Source: Metopolophium dirhodum
Taxonomy: Eukaryota; Arthropoda; Insecta; Hemiptera; Aphididae
Length of the DNA stretch: 64,000 nt
Assembly (NCBI RefSeq): GCF_019925205.1
Contig: NC_083560.1
Coordinates: 24,571,145-24,635,144, forward strand
Direction of reading: 5' to 3'
Below the pieces are notes generated by a model. It was not told the origin of the DNA. It was given only the letters and a program-made list of their open reading frames with translations, and did no database searches. Positions 22,571-36,700 of this stretch are shown here, in pieces. The position numbers and the translations under genes are program-made. Position 1 is the first letter of the stretch. Every line of letters begins with the position of its first letter.

Positions 22571-25254
22571 TAATTAATATATTGCGTTATTACTTCAATG
22601 GTTCTTGAAAAAAATATACCATAACTATAGCGCAAGGTTTTTAGCGCAGCTACCTTTTAACTTAAACGGGCTATATTTTATATCAACTTTTTATTGAGGT
22701 GTGCTTACAGAATCAAAATAAACGTTAATAATCATAATATTATGTGTTTCATTGCTTGGTAGAAGATTTTTAAAAATGCGTGTTTTATAAGAAATATCAA
22801 AAAAATAAATAAATAAGAAAATAATGGCTTTAAAATAATTTAAACTAAAATTCACAAACGCCAAGAGCAGGTAGGTTGGTTAAGGTATTATAAAAAAATA
22901 CATTAATTTTATTTGTACACACGTGTTATTTTCTAATTTTATATAATAAAATATAATATACCTAGGTATAATAAGAATATTAATCTATAACAATTAATAT
23001 AATAGGTTTATTATAATAATTGAATAACCATGATAATAAAATATAATAGGTTATAATAGGTAACCTATAATAGGTATGATATCAACATAACTAATATCGA
23101 TCGACAACGCGCTCCGCTTCCGCACTTCGACAAGAACTGTGACATAAGCCGTTCTCACCAGTAGAAATAATAATAATATTTAATATCAGACAACAGATGA
23201 CGTAATATTTGTGATGGGAGTACATGGGAGTGTTACAGTACAATAGTGTATTTAATATATAATTGTCTCACGTAAGAATACATCTAAAAACCGCCATTGT
23301 GTAACGAATGTATAATATATAATATTGTTCTGATACAGTGGCCCCATATGGCCATATGTGTTTACAATATTTTATTACCGAGGTGGGCAAAGGTGTGACC
23401 TTAGAGGGCCGTATTAAAAGGCGCTAAATGTATATTTAGAAATAATATAATATTACGTTATACATAAAAAAAATACATAAACATGTACATGACGACAATA
23501 AGCTGTATTGTCATTGGTTATCGGTGAAAGGTGTATCGTTGAACGTGTGCGTCGCAGGTCCGAGGGGCGTTGCGAATATTTGTCTATGCTAGGAAGCCGT
23601 GACACAGAAGAATCCAAAGTAAAAACGAACTAGCACACCCAATGAAATTTTTAATTAAATTACATATATCTACGTAAATATAAAATACTGTATAAATACG
23701 TAGATATATGTCTGAAAATTCCCAAAAAGAATATTTCGAAAAAGTTAAATATTAGTATTTAAATTTCATAATTATTCACTTCAAAAAAAAAAAAATATTT
23801 ATATTTTTAAAAATAAACTACTCGGCTTGTTCATACATGTATTAATATTAATAATATATGGCTGGAATGCAGTAACAATTTCGTAGGAACCGGACGGCCG
23901 CGGTCACGATGTAGGTGTACGGGCACCATATCGGTTCACAATATTTTAAGACAGAGGTTGGCACAAAAGAGTCATGGATTGAAACAGTTTAAATGCTTCT
24001 GACTGGTAGTTATAATATTGTATTGCCTATTGGTGGGTAAACAGTACCTATATCGCCTCAAATATAGATTATTAATAATAACTCTTCATAGTTAATTTAA
24101 TAATTTATTATTTACTTAAATAAGTACCTATGTTTATAATTATTAATATTAGTAAAATGGGGAAATGGGGTGAAGTGTAATTGGAAAGTGAATTGCAACA
24201 AGTATTCAGTAATTTGTTTGTTTTGGACGACGAATGTTCAATTTTAGTGTTATCATTTTGAAACAATAAGATTAAATTATAAGTGATAAGATATGTTATC
24301 TAATAAAAAAGAATCATCATGATCAGGTTTATTCTTCCTCCACAGAAAAATTTTAAAACATAAGACAAAAACTTACTTGTTTGGTTGAATTGCAACAACC
24401 AATTGGCGTGAATTGCAACAACTGTACGTGTGGGTACTCTTAGGTATCTGTTTCAATTGACACAGACCATTTATTGATTGCAATAAGTCCATCAAAAAAA
24501 TATAGTATAGCTAATGCTTGGAAAAAGTAATTATAATACGGCAATGGTGAGGGGGAGGGCTTTAAACCGTTAGCCCCCTTCACGTACGCCACTGGATCTG
24601 AAAATTGGACCAAACGCTACCTAGAGATAACGTATTCAGTATTCATTATGTTTTATTATAAAGAACAAATAGTAGTTAAAAGAACATTTTTACTTTGCAC
24701 AATTTTATCGTTTATACAAATTACGACCACAGTATAAATGATATTCACAAAACGTCATAATCGTTAAATCGTGCGTCATTAAGACATCATAATAATTGAT
24801 AATTTCCGATGAAAAAAATTAATTTAAAGAGTCTAACAATAGTTACACGCATATAGTTGTTTATATTAGTTTAAATCTTCGTCTGCATAAGACATAGCAG
24901 TATTGTAATTGTTTACCAACTAACTAATAGCTAGATAAACTCAATAATCTATATTACAGGCGTAATTACAATTTAAAAATGATCTGAAAACATTTTGGAA
25001 CCAACAGCTGTAAAACTGAATGACTCATCTGCGTGTCACCAGGATACGTCATAACATAGTGAGTATTTTTTCACGTGATTTCAAGATAATTTGCGTAACG
25101 AAGTATCGAATATCCGATGATCTCTTTGTTTACTATGATAATACGATTATTGAATTACGATGTTAAGCAGTGTTGTGAATTTGATAAAATACAAAAAAGG
25201 CAGGCCAAATCATATTATTATGTGTTTCATTGCTTGGTAGAAGATTTTTAAGAA
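22571..25254. other. Gene-poor spacer
   Basis: No ORF of interest. 24,180-24,480 is slightly less AT-rich and repeats 'gtgaattgcaac' three times, possibly an old untranslated region or transposon relic. 24,575-24,595 ends with 'acgtacgccactgg', a string typical of insect DNA-transposon or retroposon termini. Short duplicate 'gtgtttcattgcttggtaga' occurs at ~22,743 and ~25,222. Confidence 0.4.
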
Positions 25255-26760
25255 TGCTTATTAAAAAAAAGGTGGATAAGTGGATGTCGCTCTGCTGTAC
25301 AGTAGGTTACAAGTGGGTCACTGTAATGGATGGTGTTACATTTGAATTCAATGATATAATATCATTGTATAAGAAAAACGATTCTGAGCGAAAACGGTCA
25401 GTCAGCCTATGATTTTACCAAGTATATTTGATGATATTATTGTAAATAAAGTAATTTATATATAACCTATTTACTCGGAGCCTTGTTCTAATTTTTCAAT
25501 CTTTAGCCATAAAAGTTAAACATTTTATACATTTTTAACCACAAAATAATTAATAAATTATAAATTTGATAAATGTTGTCAAAATTTGAACTTTAAATGC
25601 TTATAAAAAAAAATTGTGCCTATGTATTTTTAATATTTTTCAACTGCTATTAGAACGATATATCAGGAGCCTTATATTAAATTTTCACGCTGTTTTACAC
25701 AACAAATAAAAATTTATTGATATTTATAGAAAAAAAAACTAAAAAAATTGAAAACTGACATGTCCGTAAACAGCTCAAAAAGAGTCAAAATATTTTCAAC
25801 ATTATATGGTGAATAGAAAATGCTAATATGAACATTCAGTGAAATTTTCAAGTATCTACAGTCATTCGTTTTTTAATTACAATAAAATAAGAAAATTGTT
25901 ACATGAGAAATCGAGTAAATATCAAATGTTGTAAAAATATAAATTTCAGACGCTCATAAAAATTTAATTTAAGTATCTTCTAAACATTTTTTTTTTGATA
26001 AAGGTAGACAAACTTATGAGTAATCTTATATTACATTTTCAAATCTTAGATTTAAAAAGAAAAATTTTTATGAATTCTCAACTCAAAATAATTTGCTATT
26101 TTTCGTGATTTTTCCGTATTTTGTCAAAATTTGAACTTTAAATGCTTATAATTAAAAACTGTGACTAAGGATTTTTAATTTTTTTCATCTGCCTTTGAAA
26201 CAATAACCTAGGAGCCTTCTATTAAATTTTCAAGCTTTTTTAATCAACAGATAAAATTGTATTGATATTTATAGAAAAAAAAACTAAAAAAATTGAAAAC
26301 TGACAATGGCCGTAAACAGCTCAAAAAGAGTCAAAATATTTTGTAAATTTTATGGTGTATAGAAAATGCTAATATAAACATTCAGTCAAAATTTCATGTC
26401 CCTACGGTCAATTGTTTTAGAGTTACACCAAAAACCAAAATCGATTTTCTCGAAAACAGATTTTGCGTAAAAATTCCCGTTTTTCCTTAATTTTTCTTTT
26501 GTTTTTCACGTCGCTTGTGAAAACTACTGGGAAATTTTTACTTTTGACCCCCCAAAGTACCAACTAGATTCACTTTCCTATCAGAAAAGTTACTATTGAA
26601 GAAAATCCAACCACTTTTACTGTCCTAAAAGGTGATGACAGACACAAAAATAAAAAAAAAATTTAAAAAAATTTAAAAAAAAATTTAAAAAAAATAAAAA
26701 AAAAACACACATCATTGTAGAATCAATACATTCATCGCTTCGCTCAGAATCTAAAATATA
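25255..26760. repeat. Dispersed repeat, unoccupied copy (empty site for copia)
   Basis: Begins near 'ggataagtggatgtcgctctgctg' landmarks and ends near 'cgcttcgctcagaatct' at ~26,735-26,752, the reverse of 'gattctgagcgaaaa' at ~25,379-25,394. That suggests inverted ends, but no target duplication was recognised. The uninterrupted ATCTT at 26,023-26,027 is where the paralogue carries the copia element. The apparent minus-strand ORF in the tail comes from poly-T/A tracts and is not a gene. Confidence 0.6.
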
Positions 26761-27246
26761 GTCGATAGTTAGACATAAAAACAAAACAAGGGATGCTGAA
26801 TTTGAACTTGGAGGTGCCAAAGTAGAACTCGGGGTGCAAATGAGTCCAAAATTATATTTGAGTTTACATATTTTTGAATATTATGAGGTTTTTACTAATA
26901 AGCACGATGTCTTAAAATATTATTAAAATGTAATTTTACTGCATACCTAGTTAGGTTTTTTAAAATAATATTTTATAAAAATTTCGAAGTTTTAGTACAT
27001 TTTAAAATATATTTCTTCACTTATATTCACTGTATATAGGGCACTATAAATTATTTCTTCACGATGTCATGAAAACGCCATAATAACCACGTCACGAATA
27101 TAAAATTATGAAATGAAAACCTGTTTAAAATTAGGTAGTATATCGTACAATAACATTATCATGTATTTTACATCCCTCTCTTAATCAGTCATGCCTGATG
27201 TGATTTGATGATTTATTTTATTTTTACCTTCTTCAAAAGTTTAGAG
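26761..27246. other. AT-rich spacer
   Basis: Nothing recognisable apart from AT-rich low-complexity DNA and a short GC-richer patch at 26,795-26,850. Confidence 0.4.
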
Positions 27247-27760
27247 TGTCGGATTGTGGACTTTGTCTGTAATCCGTGAAACGTGAAGCTACGTTATACG
27301 AGATCGTTCTACCCCACGATCACAAAGTTTCCTTTCCTATGTGATTGAAAGCAGTTATTATTACGAGTATTCTCTTCGATTACGTGTTTCCTCATCTTTT
27401 AACGGATATTATAACTACATTTTTTTTGAAATGCATAAAACTCAGTGCATATTTAGATAGTTTTTAAAGCATGAAATTCCCGGACCATATACATAACTAT
27501 AGTATACATGCAGTGAATGCAGAATAAAAATTCCTGACTCTAGGAAAAAAAATCCCCAGATTACAATATTACTAAAAATCACATTTTTAAAAAGCTTCTT
27601 AGTGTAATAAACATATTATAAATATTTAATAACAAATATACACTGAGTTTAGGTATACCTAATTATAATTAAAAATAAATAATATATGATAAATAATTTT
27701 CAAACATTAACAATAATTTTATTTGGTTTTATATCATGGTTTTAAACAACATATTATGTT
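27247..27760. repeat. Direct duplicate, copy 2 (partner 21,856-22,345)
   Basis: Near-identical to copy 1 across ~490 bp. Small differences include 'ctaccccacgatc' versus 'ctaccccccgatc' and a short indel near 27,655. Confidence 0.75.
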
Positions 27761-28034
27761 AATGGTTCTTTTAAAAGAACAGGTACCTTTGTACCTAAAC
27801 TCATTAACTATTGTTTGGTAATTATTTGCATAATTTGACTTATCAATCATTCGAATTTTTTTTTATTTTTTATTTACATTATCTATTTTAAATATAATCT
27901 CTATAAGTTAAACTTGCAAAAATCATTTCCTAAAAATAATATTAATTAATATTATTATAATTAAAATTATTTTCTATATATATATCAATGTTACATCAAA
28001 TAGTTTTATTGAAGAAACAATTTTATTACGCAGT

Positions 28035-28730
28035 AATTGGTAAAGCATAGAACACTAGTCACATGTGAATTTCGTTATGAATTATAACCTCACGAAAATC
28101 GAATATTTTTTTGTTTATAAATAGGGCTTTATGAGTACCATTATTCATTGGTTACAGAAATAAAGCGTCGATAACGGATTTTTTTTAAATTATATAAAAT
28201 AAAAGTCAATACATTTTTTTTAGGGGGGCTTCAATCCCAAGGACCCTCTCCCATGGGTGCGCCATTGTTCCGTGCTATTATCACGTTCTACAGGCCGCCG
28301 CACCACCATGGCTACCATCACCGATCGCGGAATCGCTGAGGTAGAGTGTCTGCAGCCGTTGGAACTATCACTTCGCCCGTAATATAAATGGGATCGCCTA
28401 CATCGCGGTATCGACACATCATATTTCATTATAGTCATTTTGTGACTTATTACCAAAGGCACCACCAGGATGTTTGTCAGTAGCCCGGTGGGGGGGGGGG
28501 GGGAGGGGTGCTTATTATACGCTGATTACTAAATAATACGAAGGAATATTTATTCAAATTCTATATGGTAATACAAATTTTATAATAAATAGTTTTTTCG
28601 ATTGATATAAGCCATTTCGTTATGACTAAAAAAATCAAATACTTTTTTTTTATAAATAGGGTTTTTATTAGTTCCATTCATTGGTTACTTTCTGACAGTG
28701 ACTGAAACGTATTGGGTTTTTCAGTTTCGG
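28035..28730. repeat. Composite of two dispersed repeats with a poly-G tract
   Basis: 28,035-28,220 matches 21,335-21,490. 28,250-28,730 matches 16,360-16,790. Between them lies a run of about 13 G (~28,490-28,503) after 'gtagcccggtgg'. The minus-strand frame at 28,220-28,465 falls in repeat DNA and is not supported as a gene. Confidence 0.6.
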
Positions 28731-30079
28731 TTATAAAATTAATTTGTATGCGTAGTCTATACGTTCATATCACCAATTTGGCTCTGCATGTTTTATTTGA
28801 GCATTCACATTTTTATCTATAACCGTTTGTTTTACTCATATTTAAATTTAAATTCAATATTGTTTGGTATTCTGGCTAAACGTTGTTCTATTTATATACA
28901 AATTCATTGTTCAATAAATACTAAACTTTTTTTAACTACTCTACTGGCATATAACACTAGTAAGTAAGTACTAAGTAGTATTAACACAAGTAAAGGAACC
29001 AATATTTAGTACCTATATGTTGCGTAAGAACTTAAAATTACTTTTGGGTTTACATTACAGATTTGTACGCAACGCAACATAATTAACTAAACCTAAACAA
29101 TATACGTAGTATATAATAACACAGGTATAAAAGGTAAAGGTACCTAGATATGTATATAATTTATGTTATTGTATCGATATGTATATACTTACAGTATACA
29201 CCGTATATATAAAATAAATTGCCGCACTTTGTATAATGTACGTATCTCATCCGTTTTGTCACAGATTGTATAATATTAAATTTTTTTGTGGTTCCAACCT
29301 ATTTTACTTGGTAGCATATTTGATAATTTATTACATTTTCTCGGCACACACCAAAACGCAAAATCCAAAACATAAATAATTCACGTATAACTTTTAAAAT
29401 TAAACTCTTATTACTTGGTACTTACACAAGCTACACTTAATTATAAGATACAAATTACAACTTACTAGGCACCCTTGAACAATTACACTGCACACTTTTG
29501 TGCACAGCGGTTGGGAATCTTTCTGACTATATGTTTCAAACCACAAATAGTTAAAATTTTAAAAATTATACTTATACAGGTACCCATACAAATTACAAAA
29601 CGACAAAAACCTAGTGCTTACCTTGAAACTAGTTTGATTATTAATTGCTGAATAACGATTTGACAAAAAAAAAGTTCACATAATATTTTATAATATTTAC
29701 AGCGGTTGTCTTTAAGAATACTTCTATATCACATTATACTTGCTGTGAACCAATTGGAAATTATGAGTACCTATCATAACAATATCTATAAATTATAATA
29801 CAGGATTATTTGTTGGCAAATAAAAACAACAACGAAATATTATAATATTATAAGTATAATAATCGTATAATGATGTATTAGTTATTTATATATATATAAA
29901 TATAATACCTTCTCGAAACGTAGAGGGTAATAGGTACAGTAGGTACACACTATACACATAATATCATAATAAACAGCATAAAACAATTATCAAAGGTTTA
30001 CCAGAATGATGGCTATAGTTGGATACAATAAAACAGTGCAAATTTAATATAACCTAAGTTTGGAAATTCGATAAGCTTG
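28731..30079. other. AT-rich spacer
   Basis: No gene, RNA or terminal repeat recognised. TACCTA/TAGGTA-rich low-complexity DNA. Confidence 0.4.
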
Positions 30080-30480
30080 ATGGGCTAAAGACTTGATGAT
30101 GTCGGTCGTGTTAGTGGTAGTGGTGATAGTCGACTTGGTGGTCATCGTCTCCTCGGTCATAGCGGAAGGTATGGTGGATTTGGACTAGGTCATGGCGCTA
30201 ATGGCGATGTCAGTTGTGACGCATTTCGAGGTGGCGACCGAGGTGGTGGTGCCCGTGATCGTTGTGACCAGGGCAGTGGTAGTTGTCTTTGCCCAGGTCG
30301 TGACGATCGTGGTTGTTGTGATTGTCGTGATCGTAGCGGTGAATCCTCGTTGCCAATTACGTGGATCGGCTGATCCGGTCTTAAGTTCCGATTTGGCGCA
30401 TTTCTCTCCGCGGCAATTGTCCGACATGATGTATGTTGCTAAGACGAATATGATTTACTGTAACACAAACGACACGACGC
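30080..30480. pseudogene. GC-richer coding-like island, frame uncertain
   Basis: This 400-bp stretch is far less AT-rich than its surroundings and is built on CAC/AAC/GAC-like triplets, giving long open frames on both strands. On the minus strand one frame starts with ATG at 30,427 and runs 80 codons (Thr-rich) to a TAG at 30,185-30,187, then reopens for ~40 codons. A second minus frame is His/Asp/Asn-rich (e.g. RYDHDNHNNHDRHDLGKDN) but lacks an ATG. On the plus strand a Val-rich 98-codon frame (30,192-30,488) is open. A frameshifted histidine-rich or repetitive secreted-type protein gene is one reading. A decayed minisatellite is the other. I cannot decide between them. Confidence 0.3.
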
Positions 30481-30783
30481 GGCCGTAATATAATAATTGA
30501 ACTATCTGAAACTCATAAAACACACACAGGATAAGAAATTTACGTTTGTCAAGATCGTTACATAATATTTATACAACCAACAATGAAAATCGATAATCAG
30601 AGAGTCTATTGTAATATTATCATTTATAAGTAATTTATTATAATAAGTGAGAACAAGATAAACTGTCCCGAATGTATGGTAAACTCTGCATATCTGCTGA
30701 TTTTACGATTTTATTATCAAAGAAAAGGATACAATTAGAAAAATACATTCTTTAAACCTCCTTAAAAAAACAACACTCTACCA

Positions 30784-31170
30784 CTTGTCCTCCTAATGAC
30801 AAGTACTTATAATATGACTACCCTAAAGAGATGTTACCTTAATATGTCGAACGGTTTGGCCAAAAAACTATAAATTTTTTACTGTTCCGATATACACTGT
30901 ACATTTCACTAGGTGTGCTATTTGTTGGTCTTTAACCTTTAGTTATCAAAAGTAGTTTACAATTTTATATTTATTTTGACCAGTATAATAATTGCTGATT
31001 TTTAGGTTAGGTTTTTGAAAATGTTTTTAAACCTTTAACTTCTCGACTTTTCTAGTTCAAAAAAATCTCTGACCATAAACTTCTAAGGAGGTTTCTGGAA
31101 GAAAATTGGATCTTGTTTGAACTTAGGGAGTTTGAAACAGAAAATTTTAGTATTTTTTAAAATAATCAGG
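30784..31170. repeat. Fragment of palindrome-arm sequence
   Basis: Matches 61,825-62,165 (right arm) directly and 38,395-38,735 (left arm) inverted, with 'aatatgtcgaacggtttggc' and 'atacactgtacatttcacta' as landmarks. Divergence of several percent makes it an older copy than the arms themselves. Confidence 0.75.
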
Positions 31171-31410
31171 AATAATTAATGAAAATTTGTTAAAAGGCTT
31201 GGAACCATTAAGGTTAGGTTAAGTTAATATAAGTATTTTTAATTTTGCTATTTTTTTCTGTGAATTTTATTTTGATTGCTTTGAGATCGATCAGGGCACG
31301 TGTTATGATATTTAATTTAATATTCATATAATCAAAATTTAAAAATCTAGTACATTCTAAATATTTAAACAAAATGTATAGCTTAGAAATATTTAAAAAA
31401 AAAGCGTATT

Positions 31411-32370
31411 CCTTTTTAATGTTTATGAATCCTGAAATCCAAACATCTTAAATGATTTTTTAACTTAAGTATTAATACGTCATAAACTACAATTAACAAA
31501 TTCATAATAATAATTATTATTTGTAATACATTTGTCTAGCTGAGAAAAATTAATTACACTACGAACACTGATCATTAGTATGTGTGAGTATGTGTAAATA
31601 AAAAAGCAGAATTGTCCCGCATGCGTAAGTACAAATTACCATTTCCGCATTGTTCGCGTGAATGATAAATTATTTATGTTAATTTGTATGTACATATTGT
31701 CAATCTTACCAATGAACCTGATAACGCGATAAGACTTCTGTAAACAAAATTGAATTTTATTAAAACGTCTACTTGAAATCGAATCTAGGAAAAAAACCCC
31801 GAACCTATACCTATTAGTATAACATTGATAAATAGGTAAGTATATATTACATTATATGATATTCCTACATAAATATAAAATATAGTTTCGGATTTATTCC
31901 TTTGTATTCACCCAATTTCTTATCTGATGCAAAATTTGAACTTTATGGAATTGGGGTAGCGTTTTGATCTATAGGTCAGTCTGTGATAAAAATGATGATT
32001 TTGAGTTATGCTAATGAAATTTGAGCACATTTGTAACTCTGAAGTACAAATATTACAGCCGAATTTCATATGTGAAATATTTTTTGAGTTATGAGGTGGT
32101 TAAAAGTGGCTCCAAATTGTTCGTGTAATATTACACATGTTGCGGTCCCGCCAACTTGAACTTAGCTTGACACGCTATACTGCGTGTCTAAATAATAGTA
32201 AAATAGTATATATTATAAAAATGAGATGCAAAAATACGCTGAAATGGAAAACATTATAAAAAAATGAAAAATGTATACATAATTATTCGTAATTATATAA
32301 TTGTTATATTAATAATATAAATTACAACATTTTAAATAATACAACTAACAAAGTTAAAAACAAGTAATTT
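31411..32370 (+). repeat. Repeat segment C (inverted partner of 35,420-36,360)
   Basis: The first ~700 bp equals 14,088-14,793 of segment A. The last ~250 bp, from 'ttgttcgtgtaatattacac' through 'acacgctatactgcgtgtct', is missing from A but present in B. C and B face each other across a ~3-kb spacer, forming a smaller palindrome. Within the last part 'cttgacacgctatactgcgtgtc' is a partial inverted pair. Confidence 0.8.
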
Positions 32371-33756
32371 AGTAATATTGACTGAATATTACTTTTAAAG
32401 AAAGTTTACTTTTATTATCCTTATGACTTTTTGAGTTTGTTATAACTGTTATAAGTGATAACTAAAGTATAATATATAATAGGAACTGTCATAGAGACAT
32501 ACGGTATGCTGTCTGCCTGTGGCTGGTAATTTTTTTCATGGATTTATTGATTATCTTTAATAGAGAATGTTTAATATTTTTCCTTTTGTTATGCTTTATG
32601 ACTTTCGATAACATTGCTTCAACATTCCTTAAAAGTATGGACTCAGTACTTATTGCGCGGAACTAAAATTTATATTTTATAATACATTCAACATTTTGGC
32701 AAAAGATCTTTATTTACTTATAAGTGGTAAACGATCAACCACACATTTTTGAATCAGTAAAAGTGTTTTGGAAAATAACGAAAATGTCGAATGTCTAAAT
32801 TGTGTGGAAGTGATAGGAATTCTTACGTACTTAAGGAGAGAGGTAAGGAAAGGGTAAAAGATAAGGATGAGACAAGAATTTTTAACTTAAAACAGTGAAT
32901 AAATAAATATTTGACACATGAATGAACACAAAACAACACAATATAAAAAATTCTTGACAACAATTTAGACACAATTAATAAACATAATAATATATAACCA
33001 ATAAGTACCTAATTTAATTTACTATAATTTTAATTTTTTTTAATTATAATTTTTTTGTAGAAAAACATATAATATAGATATACTATAAGTTGATATATTA
33101 TTTCGTTTATTTGCGATAGACCACATACCATATTTGTGAATTCACCGTTAGAACGCAAACTACATGAATATATCAAACTGTTATTTAATGCTGTTATAAA
33201 ATTTACTATTTATAAATATTTTTTACATGATTTAAAGAGGGGTATCGATGGTATTTTGGCGGCTCAATAAAGGTTAACAACTAACAAATAATGGTAACAC
33301 TCTTTTTTTAAAAAGTAAATAGAGTTCTACCTCTTTTATTTTGACAAGTCAAGAACTGTGTAATGTGAATAGTTTTGTACAATTTATGGTACTAAAATTC
33401 ACTTTTTAATGTATTTACACGATAATAAATATTATATATTTTATTACATAGCCTACCTATTAATTATTAATTTTCATTTCATAGATATTTCATATCTATT
33501 AATATGAGACCTTATTATTATTAATAGCAGTTAAGTTTCACGAACAGAATTATAATTAATATGTACAATCATACATTTTTTTTGTACATCCTAGTTTATT
33601 TCATCATGCCTTTCAATTTTCTGGAATTCTAATTTATATATTTTAATATCTAAATAGATATTTTTTTTTGATTTAAAATTCCATACATATCTTACCGTAT
33701 ACCTAACCTACTGTTAAAATAAAGTTTATTATAGTTTATTTCCTTCAGCCCGTGTG
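32371..33756. other. Loop between inverted repeats C and B
   Basis: No gene seen. 33,355-33,600 is the partner of the dispersed repeat at 130-475. 32,500-32,530 carries 'tgctgtctgcctgtggctgg', a relic of the 'gacagcccctc' repeat family. Confidence 0.45.
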
Positions 33757-36700
33757 CTTAATAATTATTATTTTCTGTAAAAATTTTTTTTTTCTATACA
33801 TTATTGGTCTATATACCACTTTAAATTTTGTAAAAGGGCTAGTCCCGTTGAATTCTAAAAAAAAAAAAAAATAAGTATGTTTCTACTAAACTAGGCCTTT
33901 TAAATAAATACATTTTAAAATATTTCGTTTTGCGTCATATTTTGTTTAATTATGTATAATATATTCAGTTAATCGTTATGTTTTGTTTTGCGGTATTTAA
34001 TTATTTTTTATTATGCTTTCCGTTAAAATAACTTTTATAAATTGCAATCGTTTTTTGTCAAATATAACGTTATAATCATAACGTTATTATAAAGTTTGAT
34101 AGACCTGGTTTTATGATATCTCTATTGAATGAACTTCATTAAAATATCCTTTGGAAGTAAACATTTTCAGAACAGGTTTCAGAATCTATTGGAACTTATT
34201 GGTCCAAAATGCGATATTTTAAGTTGTACAAGTGAACAACACAACATGATTTCTTTAGAGATGTAAAACGTACGCACATTTTTCTTACAGTAATTTACCA
34301 AAAAAAAAATTTTAAGTATCTAAATTTGATAGTTATTTAAATTAATAAGCGCACCTTCAGGAACTCTTCTATCATAATTTATAAGAGGTTAATTACCTAC
34401 GATTTTAAGAACCATGTACGTAGCCTACACATAAAAATACTTGTACAATGTCAATTTTAATTTTAAAAGGAATTTAACTTTACATATGAGTTATTTGATA
34501 CTTAATTCTAGAGGAATCAGAATATATAATACTGTTTTTAAAATATTCAACTACTGAAATCATTTACCTACATTAATTTTGTTATCCTTATTCCTTAGTT
34601 AAAACATCACATTTAATTTGAAAATCGATTTATAATTTGTTAGCTATAACTTCTGTCAGCATAAAAATGAACATATTATTATATTAAATACGTCGATTAA
34701 TCGGTGAATTTTTTAGTGTAGTAACTCGGTTAACGGATAAACGACATCAGTGAGACTAGCTTTGTGATAGTGAGGGGCTGTCCGCCTGTGGTAGATAGAA
34801 TATACGACTATAGTTCTATATATTCCATTGTATATTTTCAAACCAAGTAGTTTTTGAGTCTACACCACAAACATACAGACATTGACTTGTATTTTATTTT
34901 ATTTAAAAAAAACTCGTTATGAATGCTCTATTTCTGTAATAAAGACCTATTTATAAACAAAAAAATATTCGATTATCGTGAGCTATAAGCAGTGGCGTGG
35001 TGGACGGGGTTTTATGACATCAAGGCGACAAAGTGACATTTTTTTAGGGGGTGTGGGGGGGGGGGTGATTGGACACATTGTAGTAACCAATAACATAAAA
35101 CAAAAAATTTAAATATTTAGAATCACATAATAAATTATTTGTACTATATATTATATTAAGGGGATAAAAAATAGGTATAGGTACTGAAATATATGCTGGG
35201 CATTATGGTTTATAATAAAGTATTGTTCTCCATGTGACTGTTTCCAGGTAATTTAAAACAAATAACGTTATTAATTAAACAGAGTGTATCTTATGTCATT
35301 GTACGCGTGGTTTTTTAACGATTATTAAATTATTAGTTGAACAACTTATTGTTAGTCAGGACCGTCTTTGGCTTCGCAGTGACCCCTGTAGTTCAAATTG
35401 AATTTTGTTAGTTGTATTATTTAAAATGTTGTAATTTATATTATTAATATAACAATTATATAATTACGAATAATTATGTATACATTTTTCATTTTTTTAT
35501 AATGTTTTCCATTTCAGCGTATTTTTGCATCTCATTTTTATAATATATACTATTTTACTATTATTTAGACACGCAGTATAGCGTGTCAAGCTAAGTTCAA
35601 GTTGGCGGGACCGCAACATGTGTAATATTACACGAACAATTTGGAGCCACTTTTAACCACCTCATAACTCAAAAAATATTTCACATATGAAATTCGGCTG
35701 TAATATTTGTACTTCAGAGTTACAAATGTGCTCAAATTTCATTAGCATAACTCAAAATCATCATTTTTATCACAGACTGACCTATAGATCAAAACGCTAC
35801 CCCAATTCCATAAAGTTCAAATTTTGCATCAGATAAGAAATTGGGTGAATACAAAGGAATAAATCCGAAACTATATTTTATATTTATGTAGGAATATCAT
35901 ATAATGTAATATATACTTACCTATTTATCAATGTTATACTAATAGGTATAGGTTCGGGGTTTTTTTCCTAGATTCGATTTCAAGTAGACGTTTTAATAAA
36001 ATTCAATTTTGTTTACAGAAGTCTTATCGCGTTATCAGGTTCATTGGTAAGATTGACAATATGTACATACAAATTAACATAAATAATTTATCATTCACGC
36101 GAACAATGCCGAAATGGTAATTTGTACTTATGCATGCGGGACAATTCTGCTTTTTTATTTACACATACTCACACACACTAATGACGAGTACATACTACTG
36201 TTATTAATTTTTCTCAGCTAGATAATTGTATAACAAATAATAATAATTATTATAAAATTGTTAATTGTAGTTTATGACGTATTAAATATTAATACTTTAA
36301 TTAAAAAAAATATATGATATTAGGATTTTAAGATTCATAAACATTAAAAAGGAATTATTATCGTATCGTAGTCTTAAGGAGTTCGGTATGTGCAGTGAAA
36401 TGAAGTCTAATGGGGGCACCAAACTAATTTACCTACTTACAAATGGTGTGTGTTGGCCAAGGCAGTTATGTGAGTATTAGTATTATTTTATCGGTCAGCA
36501 GTTGATATCACACTATGTAGAGTTCATGTTATATACATGGGTGTCATGATTATACGATTATCAATTAAGTGCACTACGATGAAATACTATTAAAAAATTC
36601 TGGTCTGCAGTGAACATGCAGTGATAATTTTTTTGACTTAGGACTGGCAATATAATTGTATAAATATTGGTATAAGGAAACTCTGTGTCGTTGATTAAAT

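Noticed and set aside
26617..26820. 67-codon Phe-rich minus-strand ORF
   Set aside because: Made by poly-A/T tracts in the tail of a dispersed repeat.
28220..28465. 81-codon minus-strand ORF
   Set aside because: Lies in repeat DNA shared with 16,360-16,560, where the frame is not kept.
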